Of a stretch of DNA of 12,643 nt, positions 1-7,412 are shown in pieces. Numbering within the stretch: position 1 is the stretch's first letter; each line of letters opens with the position of its first letter. Where the stretch lies: contig JAHWIT010000011.1 of assembly GCA_019322455.1 (NCBI GenBank), positions 1 through 12,643 of the forward strand. The letters run 5' to 3'. The stretch comes from Candidatus Woesearchaeota archaeon (GTDB lineage: Archaea; Nanobdellota; Nanobdellia; Woesearchaeales; WJKL01). Both the position numbers and the translations under genes were made by a program. Under the pieces are notes generated by a model, which saw only the letters and a list, made by a program, of their open reading frames with translations, made no database searches and was not told the DNA's origin.

Positions 1-1022
1 ACAGCCTGAGTTGGTTTCTTAGTATTAGTAGTATAATATTCTGTTGATAAACCTATTATTATGCCAGCTATTAATCCAGAAAGTAATGCATAAAAGGAAT
101 TGTAAGAATTTGGGATAATATATCTTATAACTATAAAGGAGAGGATTGCCATTATTATTGCTGCTGCCCAGATTCCTTTGTCTAAGGCATGTTGTGTTTT
201 TTCCTTTGTTGTTTTTACAAAATAGGTTCCTATTATTGATGAAATGATTCCTAAAGCTGCTAATATTAATGGTAAAATTACATAACCATTAGCTATTCTT
301 GTTGTTATTAGAATTGTTGTTCCAATGACCATTGCTGCTATTATTGAATCAACATAGCTTTCAAATAGATCTGCTCCCATTCCAGCTATATCTCCTACAT
401 TATCTCCTACATTATCGGCTATTACAGCTGGATTCCTAGGATCATCTTCTGGTATATTTGCTTCTACTTTTCCAACTAAATCTGCACCTACATCAGCTGC
501 TTTTGTATAAATGCCTCCACCAACTCTTGCAAATAAGGCAATTGATGAGGCTCCAAAACCAAAACCATAAATTATATTTGGGTCATTAAAAATTAAATAA
601 AGTAGAGTTACTCCAAGTAAACCTAAACCAACAACTGTAAGCCCCATTACAGTTCCTGAAGAAAAGGCAATTTTTAAACCAATATTTAATGATTTTTTAC
701 TACCTTCTGCTGTTCTACTATTTGCTTTTGTTGCAATTCTCATTCCAATATTTCCTGCTAAAGCAGAAAAGATTGCTCCAATTACAAAGGCCATTGAAAT
801 ATTCTGTCCTATAAAGAAGTATAAAGCAGCTGTAATAATAATCACAAATATGGTTAAGATCATATATTCTTTATTTAAAAAAGCCATGGCTCCTTTGTGG
901 ATTAGTTCAGAAAGTTCTTTCATTTGTTCATTTCCAGGGGATTTTTTTATTACTTTTGTATAATTATAGAATGCAAATAATAATGAAACTATTGCTGTTC
1001 CGATTATTAAGTTTAATAACAC
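1..1022 (-). CDS. hppA: Membrane-bound ion-translocating pyrophosphatase, N-terminal half (partial)
   Basis: This gene encodes a V-type, membrane-embedded pyrophosphatase that couples PPi hydrolysis to H+ or Na+ pumping. About 340 residues are present of a family length near 700; the 3' part lies outside the window. Visible family signatures are GGGIYTKAADVGADLVGK (about residues 168-185), whose Asp and Lys residues bind Mg-PPi, and the Asp-rich DNVGDNVGD (203-211). About eight hydrophobic segments surround these two motifs. The start is a GTG at 1022: an in-frame TGA lies just upstream, no ATG occurs before residue 34, and a GGTGA ribosome-binding site sits 6 nt before it. The residue that separates K+-dependent from K+-independent enzymes lies in the missing half, so the subclass and pumped ion cannot be decided. 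The family call is very secure. Confidence 0.96.
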   Translation of the reverse strand, partial: MLLNLIIGTAIVSLLFAFYNYTKVIKKSPGNEQMKELSELIHKGAMAFLNKEYMILTIFVIIITAALYFFIGQNISMAFVIGAIFSALAGNIGMRIATKANSRTAEGSKKSLNIGLKIAFSSGTVMGLTVVGLGLLGVTLLYLIFNDPNIIYGFGFGASSIALFARVGGGIYTKAADVGADLVGKVEANIPEDDPRNPAVIADNVGDNVGDIAGMGADLFESYVDSIIAAMVIGTTILITTRIANGYVILPLILAALGIISSIIGTYFVKTTKEKTQHALDKGIWAAAIIMAILSFIVIRYIIPNSYNSFYALLSGLIAGIIIGLSTEYYTTNTKKPTQA

Positions 1023-1028
1023 TCTCTC

Positions 1029-1033
1029 TCACC
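1029..1033 (-). promoter_or_regulatory. Shine-Dalgarno site of hppA
   Basis: GGTGA on the minus strand lies 6 nt before the GTG at 1022. It fixes the start codon and shows that this message has a leader, unlike several neighbours. Confidence 0.75.
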
Positions 1034-1067
1034 TTTTTTTAATATTTAAGTGATATCTAGATGGAGA

Positions 1068-1080
1068 ATATAAATGTTTT
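1068..1080 (-). promoter_or_regulatory. BRE/TATA promoter of hppA
   Basis: On the minus strand this reads AAAACATTTATAT: an A-rich BRE-like element followed by TTTATAT. The same AAACATTTATAT string occurs in the promoter at 2174-2185. The box is about 50 nt before the GTG, which predicts a 5' leader of roughly 20-25 nt holding the GGTGA site. Confidence 0.6.
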
Positions 1081-1103
1081 GGATTAATGATTTAAGAATA
1101 AAA

Positions 1104-2159
1104 TCAACTTATTCTAAATCTTAGTATTGCTGCTATACCACCTAAACCATCTAGTTTTTTTCCGCCTTCGTGTTCAGAAGAAATTATGTTAATGTTTCCT
1201 TTTGTTTGATCTGTTATTTTCATGATATTATCAATTCTTTCATAGTTTTCTTGTTCTCTCATTTTTGAAATGAAAGAGTCTGTAATAAGTAATTGTTTGA
1301 CTGCTCCTGCGTTTGCTGCTAATTCAACTTCATCTATTCCATAAGCTGAATTTCCTTGTTTTGAGATTTCTTTTAAAAGCTCCTCAACAAGTTCAATTTC
1401 TTTTGCTGATCTTACTTGTTTTAGAACTTCTCTCATTTCAGGTCTTTTTAGAACTTCGTTAATTGCTCCTTTGTCAACAGAAGAGCAAGATGCTAAAACT
1501 ATTTTTTCTTTTAATTCTTTGTCTTTGATTTCTTTCATTAAGTCTTCTTTCCAAAAAGCAGGGCTTGCTATAATGACATTATTTATTTTGTATCTAGGGG
1601 CGTATTCTCTTAAGGACTTTATTATTTCTTGATAAAATCCTCCTTTTGTGGTTGCTCTTTCTTCTTTTTTTGTAACTTCTCCTTTAATAGAACTAAGAAT
1701 TTTATATCCTCTTGTTTTTGATAAAGCAAATATTGCTTCTTCTCTATCTAAGATGCAGATTAGTATGCTTGGTATTTTGGATTCTATTGCTTCTTTTAGT
1801 TTATCTAATTGAAATCTTAACCATTTTTCTTTTATTATTGTTATTATGTCATTTTCTTCTATTTTAAAACTATGATGCGAGGATTTTGGAATATCTTCTG
1901 GTCCTTCTATTACTGTTCCAGAAATTCTTAGGATATTATCCTTAAATTCGATTTTTTCAGTTTTTATTGTTAGAATTACTTTTTTCTTTATTGCCTTTTT
2001 TGATCTTTCGGCTTCTTCTCCTAATTTTATTTTTCTTATTGTTTGTGCTTTAATAAGATCATTTTTATCAATGATGTGGCTTAAATACCATAAATCATCA
2101 ATATTTTCAGTTTTTACTTTAATTATCCCTTTCTTTAGATTCTGATGTATGATTTTCAT
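1104..2159 (-). CDS. pelA: Pelota (Dom34/aPelota), ribosome-rescue factor
   Basis: Archaeal Pelota is an eRF1-like protein that enters the A site of stalled ribosomes with aEF1A and recruits ABCE1 for subunit splitting. The 351 residues match the family length. An N-terminal Sm-like domain spans about 1-125, including GPEDIP with the SHHSF segment near 86-98. A central domain covers about 130-250, starting around ILDREEA with GYKIL at 151-155. A C-terminal L30e-like domain covers about 255-349, with GAVKQLLITD at 285-294 and the family-typical end LGGIAAILRF at 339-348. There is no GGQ motif, as expected for Pelota and unlike aRF1. The ATG at 2159 is about 25 nt from the shared TATA box, so the mRNA is probably leaderless. 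It lies upstream of hppA on the same strand, but hppA has its own promoter. Confidence 0.95.
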   Translation of the reverse strand: MKIIHQNLKKGIIKVKTENIDDLWYLSHIIDKNDLIKAQTIRKIKLGEEAERSKKAIKKKVILTIKTEKIEFKDNILRISGTVIEGPEDIPKSSHHSFKIEENDIITIIKEKWLRFQLDKLKEAIESKIPSILICILDREEAIFALSKTRGYKILSSIKGEVTKKEERATTKGGFYQEIIKSLREYAPRYKINNVIIASPAFWKEDLMKEIKDKELKEKIVLASCSSVDKGAINEVLKRPEMREVLKQVRSAKEIELVEELLKEISKQGNSAYGIDEVELAANAGAVKQLLITDSFISKMREQENYERIDNIMKITDQTKGNINIISSEHEGGKKLDGLGGIAAILRFRIS

Positions 2160-2177
2160 AGGTGAATTAAAGAAACA

Positions 2178-2189
2178 TTTATATATAAA
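2178..2189. promoter_or_regulatory. Palindromic TATA box shared by divergent pelA and the 2212 gene
   Basis: TTTATATATAAA is a perfect 12-bp palindrome centred between 2183 and 2184. Its centre is about 28 nt from the ATG at 2212 on the plus strand and about 25 nt from the ATG at 2159 on the minus strand. Both distances match the archaeal TATA-to-start-site spacing and predict leaderless transcripts both ways. A-rich BRE-like sequence flanks both sides (GAAACA on the plus strand, AGTAAAC on the minus). No second TATA-like element is obvious in the 52-bp gap. Confidence 0.7.
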
Positions 2190-2211
2190 AGTTTACTTAT
2201 TTCATGCTAAT

Positions 2212-3408
2212 ATGCAAAGTATATTTTGTAAGAATAAAAAAGGGCAACAAGAAGCAGGTGCAATGGCTGCAGCTGCTTTAATAGCAATTATTGCATTACT
2301 AATTGTAGCTTATATCTTGTTTTTGCCTCCTTCGGAAAGAGAAAAGATATTAGAAGGAGAAGAAGATAATGTGAGTGAAGAAGAAGAGGTTGAGGTTCTT
2401 CTTTCAGAAACACCAGAAAGATTATATCCTTTGGATCAAAAGGAATTTGAATTAGAGCTTCCCTCTATTAATATATTTACTAAAGAAGAAGCAATTGAGT
2501 TCAAAAAATTAGATTCATTGTATGTAAGCAGATCCTTATTTAGTGATAAAAAGGCTGTTGTAGAATTTGATGTTCTTGATATAGCTGATACTGAAGACGT
2601 GTTGTTGAATTTTATTGTAGTAGAATCAAAAGGAAGATTGAGTATTAGATTAAATAATATAAAAATATATGATAAAGAGATAACAACTGCCAATATACAA
2701 CCAATTGAACTTGAAGAGGGATTAGTGCAAGGTAAAAACATACTTGAATTTTCTGTTTCATCTCCTGGATTTACATTCTGGAGAAGAAATAGATATTCTT
2801 TAGAAGATATTTTAATAACAGGAAATGTGATTGAGAGGGGGGCTCAGGCAAGCAAGGTTACATTTTTTGTATCAGAATCAGAGCGCGATAATCTTAGAAA
2901 GGTTAAGCTTCATTTCTATCCTGATTGTGATTTAGCTACTGTAAGCAAATTAGAGATATGGATGAATAATTATAATTTATATGCAGCTATTCCTGACTGC
3001 GGTATGCCAAATAGAGCTATTGAGTTTTCTCCAGATAAATTAGTGCCTGGTGAGAATCAATTAATATTTGAAACTGAAAAAGGAAGCTATTTGGTTGACC
3101 AAATAAAATTAACATCAGAGCTTGAAAAGGTTGAAGCAAAAATCTATTATTTCCAATTAACTGAAGAAGAGTATGATGATGTTAAGGATGGATTTAAAGA
3201 TGTTTTATTATATCTAAGATTTATAGATGATACTAGTGATAAGATAGCAAAGATAATAGTTAATGGCAATGATATCAGATTAGACCAGACAGATATTGAA
3301 TTTGAAAAGAATATTAATAATTTTGTAGTAAAAGGAAATAATGCTTTAAAGATAGAACCAGAAGAGGCTTTAGATATTGTTGAGTTAGAAGTAAGTTTAG
3401 AAGAGTAA
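2212..3408 (+). CDS. Pilin-like single-span surface protein with repeated beta ectodomain
   Basis: I do not recognise a named family. The 398-residue protein begins with a short basic stretch and KKGQQEAG (about 9-16), followed by a 24-residue hydrophobic segment (about 15-39). This resembles archaeal class III (type IV pilin-like) leaders, where cleavage occurs next to the Gly-Gln ahead of the helix, but it could equally be an uncleaved N-terminal anchor. An acidic linker rich in Glu follows (about 43-65). The ectodomain appears to hold three related beta units, each with an Asn/Gly turn, a G-x-N-x-L-x-(F/I) strand and a closing D/V-I-x-L strand. The ATG at 2212 is preferred over an in-frame ATG at 2149, because the promoter lies between them and 2149 would overlap pelA. 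It is the first gene of the envelope block. Confidence 0.8.
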   Translation: MQSIFCKNKKGQQEAGAMAAAALIAIIALLIVAYILFLPPSEREKILEGEEDNVSEEEEVEVLLSETPERLYPLDQKEFELELPSINIFTKEEAIEFKKLDSLYVSRSLFSDKKAVVEFDVLDIADTEDVLLNFIVVESKGRLSIRLNNIKIYDKEITTANIQPIELEEGLVQGKNILEFSVSSPGFTFWRRNRYSLEDILITGNVIERGAQASKVTFFVSESERDNLRKVKLHFYPDCDLATVSKLEIWMNNYNLYAAIPDCGMPNRAIEFSPDKLVPGENQLIFETEKGSYLVDQIKLTSELEKVEAKIYYFQLTEEEYDDVKDGFKDVLLYLRFIDDTSDKIAKIIVNGNDIRLDQTDIEFEKNINNFVVKGNNALKIEPEEALDIVELEVSLEE

Positions 3409-3424
3409 ACTTATTGAAAAAAGA

Positions 3425-3463
3425 AGAGGTGAATAAAGAGAATTCTAATTTAATTTATTAAAA
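3425..3463 (+). promoter_or_regulatory. Displaced Shine-Dalgarno with possible hairpin spacer
   Basis: AGAGGTGA at 3425-3432 is a good ribosome-binding sequence, but it is about 32 nt before the only usable start (ATG 3464); an in-frame TAA at 3446 excludes earlier starts. AATAAA (3432-3437) can pair with TTTATT (3454-3459). Such a stem would bring the site to about 5 nt from the ATG. The stem is AT-only and weak, so the function is tentative. Confidence 0.3.
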
Positions 3464-5530
3464 ATGGCTAAAGGAGCAGAAAAACAAAGAAGAAAAGCTA
3501 TGTTTAAAGCAGAACAAGCTAGAAGAGAAAAACAAGCAGCAACAAAAGAGAGATTATTAAGAGAACAAGCATTAAGAAGAGCAAGAGAATTAGCAGGAGG
3601 AGGGCCATCAAGGCCTCTTTCAAAACTAGCTGCAAAAGAAGCAGAGATTAAAGCAAAGCAAGCTGCTCAAACACAACCAAAACAAGTTGCTCCTGTAGCT
3701 ACTGGTCCTTCAAGATTATCTAGAGTAGGTTCAGGATTAAAAAGTATAGGTAGTGGTGTAGGTGGTTTTGTAGCTGGTAGGCTTACATCAAAAGGAGAAG
3801 AATCTTCTTCAGGACCTAGCGGAACTCCAAAGGTAGGGTTAGGCTGGCTTTTCCTTTTTTTGTCTGGTTTGTTATATATTTTTATTGACTGGAGATTTAA
3901 TTACAATGGAATTGATATTGGATTTTTCTTTGATATGAATAATATTGATTGGCTTTTTAAGACAGGTATTTTAATGGTTTTAGGTGTTATTTTAGCTTTT
4001 CAATTTATTTTATTTAAACCTAAAGATAATGAAGAAAAAAAAGCTGCTATTTTTTTAGATGTTGTTTTAGCAGTTGTTTTTATTTTAGCTCAATATAATC
4101 ATGGAGCTCTTTATCATGCTATATTTGTTTTGTGTATGTGGTTGATCTTAATCAGGCCTGTAATGGATAAAAAAAGTGCATACTGGACATTGTCTGCTCT
4201 TATATTAATTGATTTTGTTGGAATAAATGCATTAGGAAGATTATTTGAAATAACTGGCGTTTCAAATGTGGCACTTAGCTATATGGTTATACCAGTATTT
4301 TCTTTATATCTTTTATACTACATAGGTGTTCTTGGAAATAGTAAACTTGCAACGGCTATGTTATTGATAATTGTAATATTATATTTTTCAGGTTTTGTTA
4401 AGAACAGCGTTCAGTATGAAATATTAGCTGCTGAGTTAGATGTAAAACAAAAAGAAGAGGCATGGAGTTTTTGGAGAACATCTATTACAAGATTTAGAGA
4501 GGGGGTTGGAATATTATGGGATCCTATAGTTTGCAGTAGTTTTATAGCACGCCCTGGAGAACATGAGGAATGCTTAAGAGGAAGACAGATTGCTAGATTG
4601 TGTTCTGATAAATTTGGAACTAAAGAATACAACCAATGTTTAAGTGAAAAACAAGGATTGGATATTGGCGGAGCAACAGACAAAACAATAAAAGAATTTA
4701 CTAAGGTTGAGTTTAAGAAACCAGAGGAATTTCCTAAACAGATTCAAAAGGATTTTGTTCCTTCTATTCCAATGCAATTAAATATAGAAAGTACTAAAAA
4801 GCCAGTTTCTGTGAAGCTTAGTTGTAAGTTTAAGACAACAGGATCTGAGATTCAGGGAATTACTCAGCCAGAAAGAATAGACAAAGTAACAGGCACAAAA
4901 AAATATACAATTCTGTGTGAAAAGCCTTCAGGAGAAGAATTTATTGAAGGAAGATTTTATACAGTTGTATATGAAGCAGAGATAGAAGGAATTGAAACAG
5001 AATCAACTTTAACAAGATTATTTGTAGGAAAGGAATTAGATGAAGCTGAAAAAACTAAACTTCTTTCATTACATAGTCTTTCAATAAAAGAACCTAGTAA
5101 AAGTGCAGAGGAGTTTGCTGCATTTTCTTTTGGAATTGGAACACCACCATCAAATCCTTTTATTAATGATTATCCAACGCAGGTTATTATAGGAAATATT
5201 GAAAATCTTGCTGCTGGTAAAATTTTGTCTGTAGATAATATAGAGGTTGAATTAATAGATGGTGTAACACCTACAGAAGGTTGTTCCAGAGCATTTACAC
5301 GAGTAGGAGATAGTTTAGTATTAAAACCAGAAGCCCAAATAAAACTTCAAAATCTTCAATTAACAAAAGGAGGAAAAAGGTTTTTGCTTGGCTGTAATCT
5401 TGATATTGCTTCGTATCTTGCTGAAACAGAGGATTATGTTAAAAGAGGATTTAGCTCTAAAATGACTTATTCATATACAATTAAAAAAGAGGAAAGGTTT
5501 TCAGTAGCAAAGATTCCTTCATTAGTGTAA
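3464..5530 (+). CDS. Polytopic membrane protein with large C-terminal ectodomain
   Basis: I do not recognise a named family. The 688-residue protein has three parts. Residues 1-125 are soluble: a highly charged Lys/Arg/Glu/Ala stretch likely to be helical or coiled coil (about 1-70), then a Ser/Gly/Pro-rich linker. Residues about 126-312 contain roughly seven hydrophobic helices (near 126-142, 166-184, 193-211, 214-231, 239-256, 269-290, 295-312). Residues 313-688 are soluble, with cysteines at 357, 370, 380, 392, 454, 485, 607 and 644, and look predominantly beta. The last ~115 residues resemble the C-terminal domain of the three downstream lipoproteins: IENLAAGKIL here against IENKGKGEVL in the next gene, then a Cys pair (607, 644) and a Y-S-Y-T-I-K strand. 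Only one base separates it from the next gene, so the two are surely co-transcribed. A role as membrane scaffold is inference. Confidence 0.85.
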   Translation: MAKGAEKQRRKAMFKAEQARREKQAATKERLLREQALRRARELAGGGPSRPLSKLAAKEAEIKAKQAAQTQPKQVAPVATGPSRLSRVGSGLKSIGSGVGGFVAGRLTSKGEESSSGPSGTPKVGLGWLFLFLSGLLYIFIDWRFNYNGIDIGFFFDMNNIDWLFKTGILMVLGVILAFQFILFKPKDNEEKKAAIFLDVVLAVVFILAQYNHGALYHAIFVLCMWLILIRPVMDKKSAYWTLSALILIDFVGINALGRLFEITGVSNVALSYMVIPVFSLYLLYYIGVLGNSKLATAMLLIIVILYFSGFVKNSVQYEILAAELDVKQKEEAWSFWRTSITRFREGVGILWDPIVCSSFIARPGEHEECLRGRQIARLCSDKFGTKEYNQCLSEKQGLDIGGATDKTIKEFTKVEFKKPEEFPKQIQKDFVPSIPMQLNIESTKKPVSVKLSCKFKTTGSEIQGITQPERIDKVTGTKKYTILCEKPSGEEFIEGRFYTVVYEAEIEGIETESTLTRLFVGKELDEAEKTKLLSLHSLSIKEPSKSAEEFAAFSFGIGTPPSNPFINDYPTQVIIGNIENLAAGKILSVDNIEVELIDGVTPTEGCSRAFTRVGDSLVLKPEAQIKLQNLQLTKGGKRFLLGCNLDIASYLAETEDYVKRGFSSKMTYSYTIKKEERFSVAKIPSLV

Positions 5531-5531
5531 A

Positions 5532-6389
5532 ATGAGAAAAGAAATATTAATTGGAATGATTGTTCTTTTGATAATTTGTTCAGGCTGTGATTTGATAAGA
5601 AGAGATACTGGAAAAGCTGAGCCAAGGAAAGTAGAATATCATAAAGGAACAGAAGGCCTTGTTTTAAGTCTTTTAAAAGGAAATCCCCCTGAAAAGATAT
5701 GGAAAGAGAGCGAGTTTTTGATTGGTGTTGAGCTGAGAAATAAAGGAGCATATGATATTGAAGAAGCTGTTATAAAACTACATGGTTTTAATCCAAGATA
5801 TGTTGTGCCAAGTGAAAGTGAGGAAAGGATTGGAATTTTACATGGAAGAAGCCCTGGATATCCAGAAGGGGATTATTTTGTAGTAGAATTTAAAGAAACA
5901 AATTTATTTTCTCCTCCTGGAAAAGAGGCCTTGTCTTTTACATTTTCAGCAGAATATGATTATAAAACAGAAGCAAGTGCTGTTGTTTGTATTAGCCCTG
6001 AATTAAATCCATTAATTAAAACAAAAGAAAAGATTTGTGAAATAAAAGAGATTAGTTTAAGCGGCGGGCAAGGAGCCCCTGTTGCTGTAACTGCTGTGAA
6101 TGAAATCCCTGGTTATAAAAGTGGAAGATTAAATTTGAAATTTATAATTGATATTGAGAATAAAGGAAAAGGAGAAGTATTAGGAAATATAACAGTAGAA
6201 GAAGTTAAGTTAAGCAATCAAATTATACAATGTGATCAATCTACTCTTAATTTAGAAAAGAAAAAAGCAAGGATAAAATGTGAGATAGATTTAGACAAGC
6301 CAGAAGGACCTTATGAAAGTGTGCTTATAACAAAACTAGCTTATAGATATAAAACAAAGCTTGATGAAAAGATTGAGGTTATTAGTTAA
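5532..6389 (+). CDS. Envelope lipoprotein, first of three tandem paralogues
   Basis: The 285-residue protein has a short basic N-terminus, a hydrophobic h-region (about 4-16) and a lipobox-like CSGC with the lipidated Cys at 19; Cys at the -3 position is unusual. The mature part appears to hold two beta-sandwich domains. The first carries HKGTEGL (37-43), PPEKI (52-56), LRNKGAYD (68-75), YDYKTEA (142-148) and VVCISP (151-156). The second starts after SGGQGAPVAV (177-186), with IENKGKGEV (208-216) and Cys 234 and 250. The NKG turns recall CARDB-like adhesion and cell-surface modules, but I cannot confirm that family. The start codon lies one base after the upstream stop with no Shine-Dalgarno site, which suggests translational coupling. 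No enzymatic motif is visible. Confidence 0.85.
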   Translation: MRKEILIGMIVLLIICSGCDLIRRDTGKAEPRKVEYHKGTEGLVLSLLKGNPPEKIWKESEFLIGVELRNKGAYDIEEAVIKLHGFNPRYVVPSESEERIGILHGRSPGYPEGDYFVVEFKETNLFSPPGKEALSFTFSAEYDYKTEASAVVCISPELNPLIKTKEKICEIKEISLSGGQGAPVAVTAVNEIPGYKSGRLNLKFIIDIENKGKGEVLGNITVEEVKLSNQIIQCDQSTLNLEKKKARIKCEIDLDKPEGPYESVLITKLAYRYKTKLDEKIEVIS

Positions 6390-6402
6390 TATTACCAAAA
6401 AA

Positions 6403-6410
6403 CTTAAATA
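6403..6410 (+). promoter_or_regulatory. Possible internal TATA box for the second lipoprotein gene
   Basis: CTTAAATA is preceded by the A-rich BRE-like ACCAAAAAA, and its centre is about 28 nt before the ATG at 6435, matching the leaderless spacing seen elsewhere here. No Shine-Dalgarno site precedes that ATG. This could allow the last two genes of the block to be transcribed separately. AT-rich background makes chance matches likely. Confidence 0.4.
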
Positions 6411-6434
6411 AATAGATATATAAAAGAAGATAAT

Positions 6435-7397
6435 ATGAAAAAAAGGAGGGTTGTAGGATTTTTTTTAATTTTAATAATTGTTTCTTTATTTTTAATGGGT
6501 TGTGAGAGAATAAGAAGACAAAGAGTAAGGCCAGAGGATGTGGAAGAAGATGTACACAGAGGTACAAGAGGTCTTTTAATGAGGTTTGCAAGGAATTTGC
6601 CTCCAAATAAGATATTTGATATAGATGCTCTTGATATATTTCTTGAATTAGAAAATAAAGGTGCTTCGGATTTAAGAGGTAGTAGATGTTTTTTGTTTTT
6701 AAGTGGTTTTGATCAAAGTATTTTTCCACAGCTTCCAAAATTTTATCAGGAATGTGGTGATTTAGAAGGAAGAAGCATATATAATCCTGATGGCGGTTAT
6801 GATACAAAACAATTTACAAGCCCCCCTTATAGTATATATCTGCCAGAAGCAATAGATTCTTTTCCTCAAACATTTGTAGTTCATGCTTGTTATGAATACA
6901 GGACAAAGGCAAGGCCAATAGTTTGCATAAATCCAAGGCTTTATGATATAACTTCTCCTGTTGAAGCATGTGTTGTTCAAGATGTTCCAATGGGAGGAGG
7001 ACAAGGAGGACCAGTTGCTGTTGAAAGAGTAGAGGTTGATATGATGAAGGATAAAGTAATGTTTAAGATTCATGTTGCAAATGTAGGGGGAGGAACTGTT
7101 ATAAAGCATGGAACTAGTTTAAGAGGAGATACAGTAGGAAGCTGTCCAAATCAATTAGAATATACAAATATTGATATAGTTGATATTGAAAGGCTAGATA
7201 TGTCAGGAGGAAGTATGATAAAATGCGTACCAGAAGATGGATTTGTAAGATTAATTGATAATAGGGGGAAGATTGTTTGTACATTTTTAGTAATAGAGAG
7301 AAACACTGCTTTTACAACTCCTCTTATAATAGATTTAAAATATAGTTATTTAGATTCAATTTCAAAAAAGGTTGAGATAATTAAAACACCAAGTTAA
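6435..7397 (+). CDS. Envelope lipoprotein, second of three tandem paralogues
   Basis: The 320-residue protein opens with MKKRR, a hydrophobic stretch (about 6-20) and the lipobox LMGC with the lipidated Cys at 23. It keeps the layout of the preceding gene: HRGTRGL (41-47), LPPNKIF (55-61), LENKGASD (72-79), YEYRTKA (153-159), IVCINP (162-167), GGGQGGPVAV (187-196), VANVGGGTV (214-222), and a C-terminal Y-S-Y strand (303-305). Extra cysteines (85, 107, 152, 179, 237, 264, 282) suggest more disulfides than its neighbours. An insertion relative to the first paralogue lies in the middle of the first domain (about 98-135). A 45-nt gap with a TATA-like box separates it from the gene before. Function unknown; surface anchoring is well supported by the lipobox. 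Confidence 0.85.
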   Translation: MKKRRVVGFFLILIIVSLFLMGCERIRRQRVRPEDVEEDVHRGTRGLLMRFARNLPPNKIFDIDALDIFLELENKGASDLRGSRCFLFLSGFDQSIFPQLPKFYQECGDLEGRSIYNPDGGYDTKQFTSPPYSIYLPEAIDSFPQTFVVHACYEYRTKARPIVCINPRLYDITSPVEACVVQDVPMGGGQGGPVAVERVEVDMMKDKVMFKIHVANVGGGTVIKHGTSLRGDTVGSCPNQLEYTNIDIVDIERLDMSGGSMIKCVPEDGFVRLIDNRGKIVCTFLVIERNTAFTTPLIIDLKYSYLDSISKKVEIIKTPS

Positions 7398-7403
7398 GGA
7401 GGT
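7398..7403 (+). promoter_or_regulatory. Strong Shine-Dalgarno of the third lipoprotein gene
   Basis: GGAGGT starts directly after the stop codon of the preceding gene (7395-7397) and lies 9 nt before the ATG at 7413. It fixes the start, and it indicates that this cistron is translated from a polycistronic message. Confidence 0.85.
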
Positions 7404-7412
7404 AGAATAAGA

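Noticed and set aside
2149..2211. N-terminal extension of the pilin-like gene to an ATG at 2149
   Set aside because: It would overlap pelA and contain the promoter. The TATA spacing and the leader-like N-terminus both point to ATG 2212.
2436..2741. Minus-strand open frame of 101 codons
   Set aside because: It lies wholly inside the pilin-like gene on the other strand, is Ser/Asn/Ile-rich with no recognisable motif, and has no promoter or ribosome-binding site.
4411..5751. Two minus-strand open frames (4411-4683 and 5467-5751)
   Set aside because: They are antisense shadows of the polytopic-protein and lipoprotein genes; the second one even spans the junction between them.
6382..7109. Two overlapping minus-strand open frames within the second lipoprotein gene
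   Set aside because: They overlap each other and a clear coding gene, with odd composition rich in Tyr, His and Leu and no start signals.
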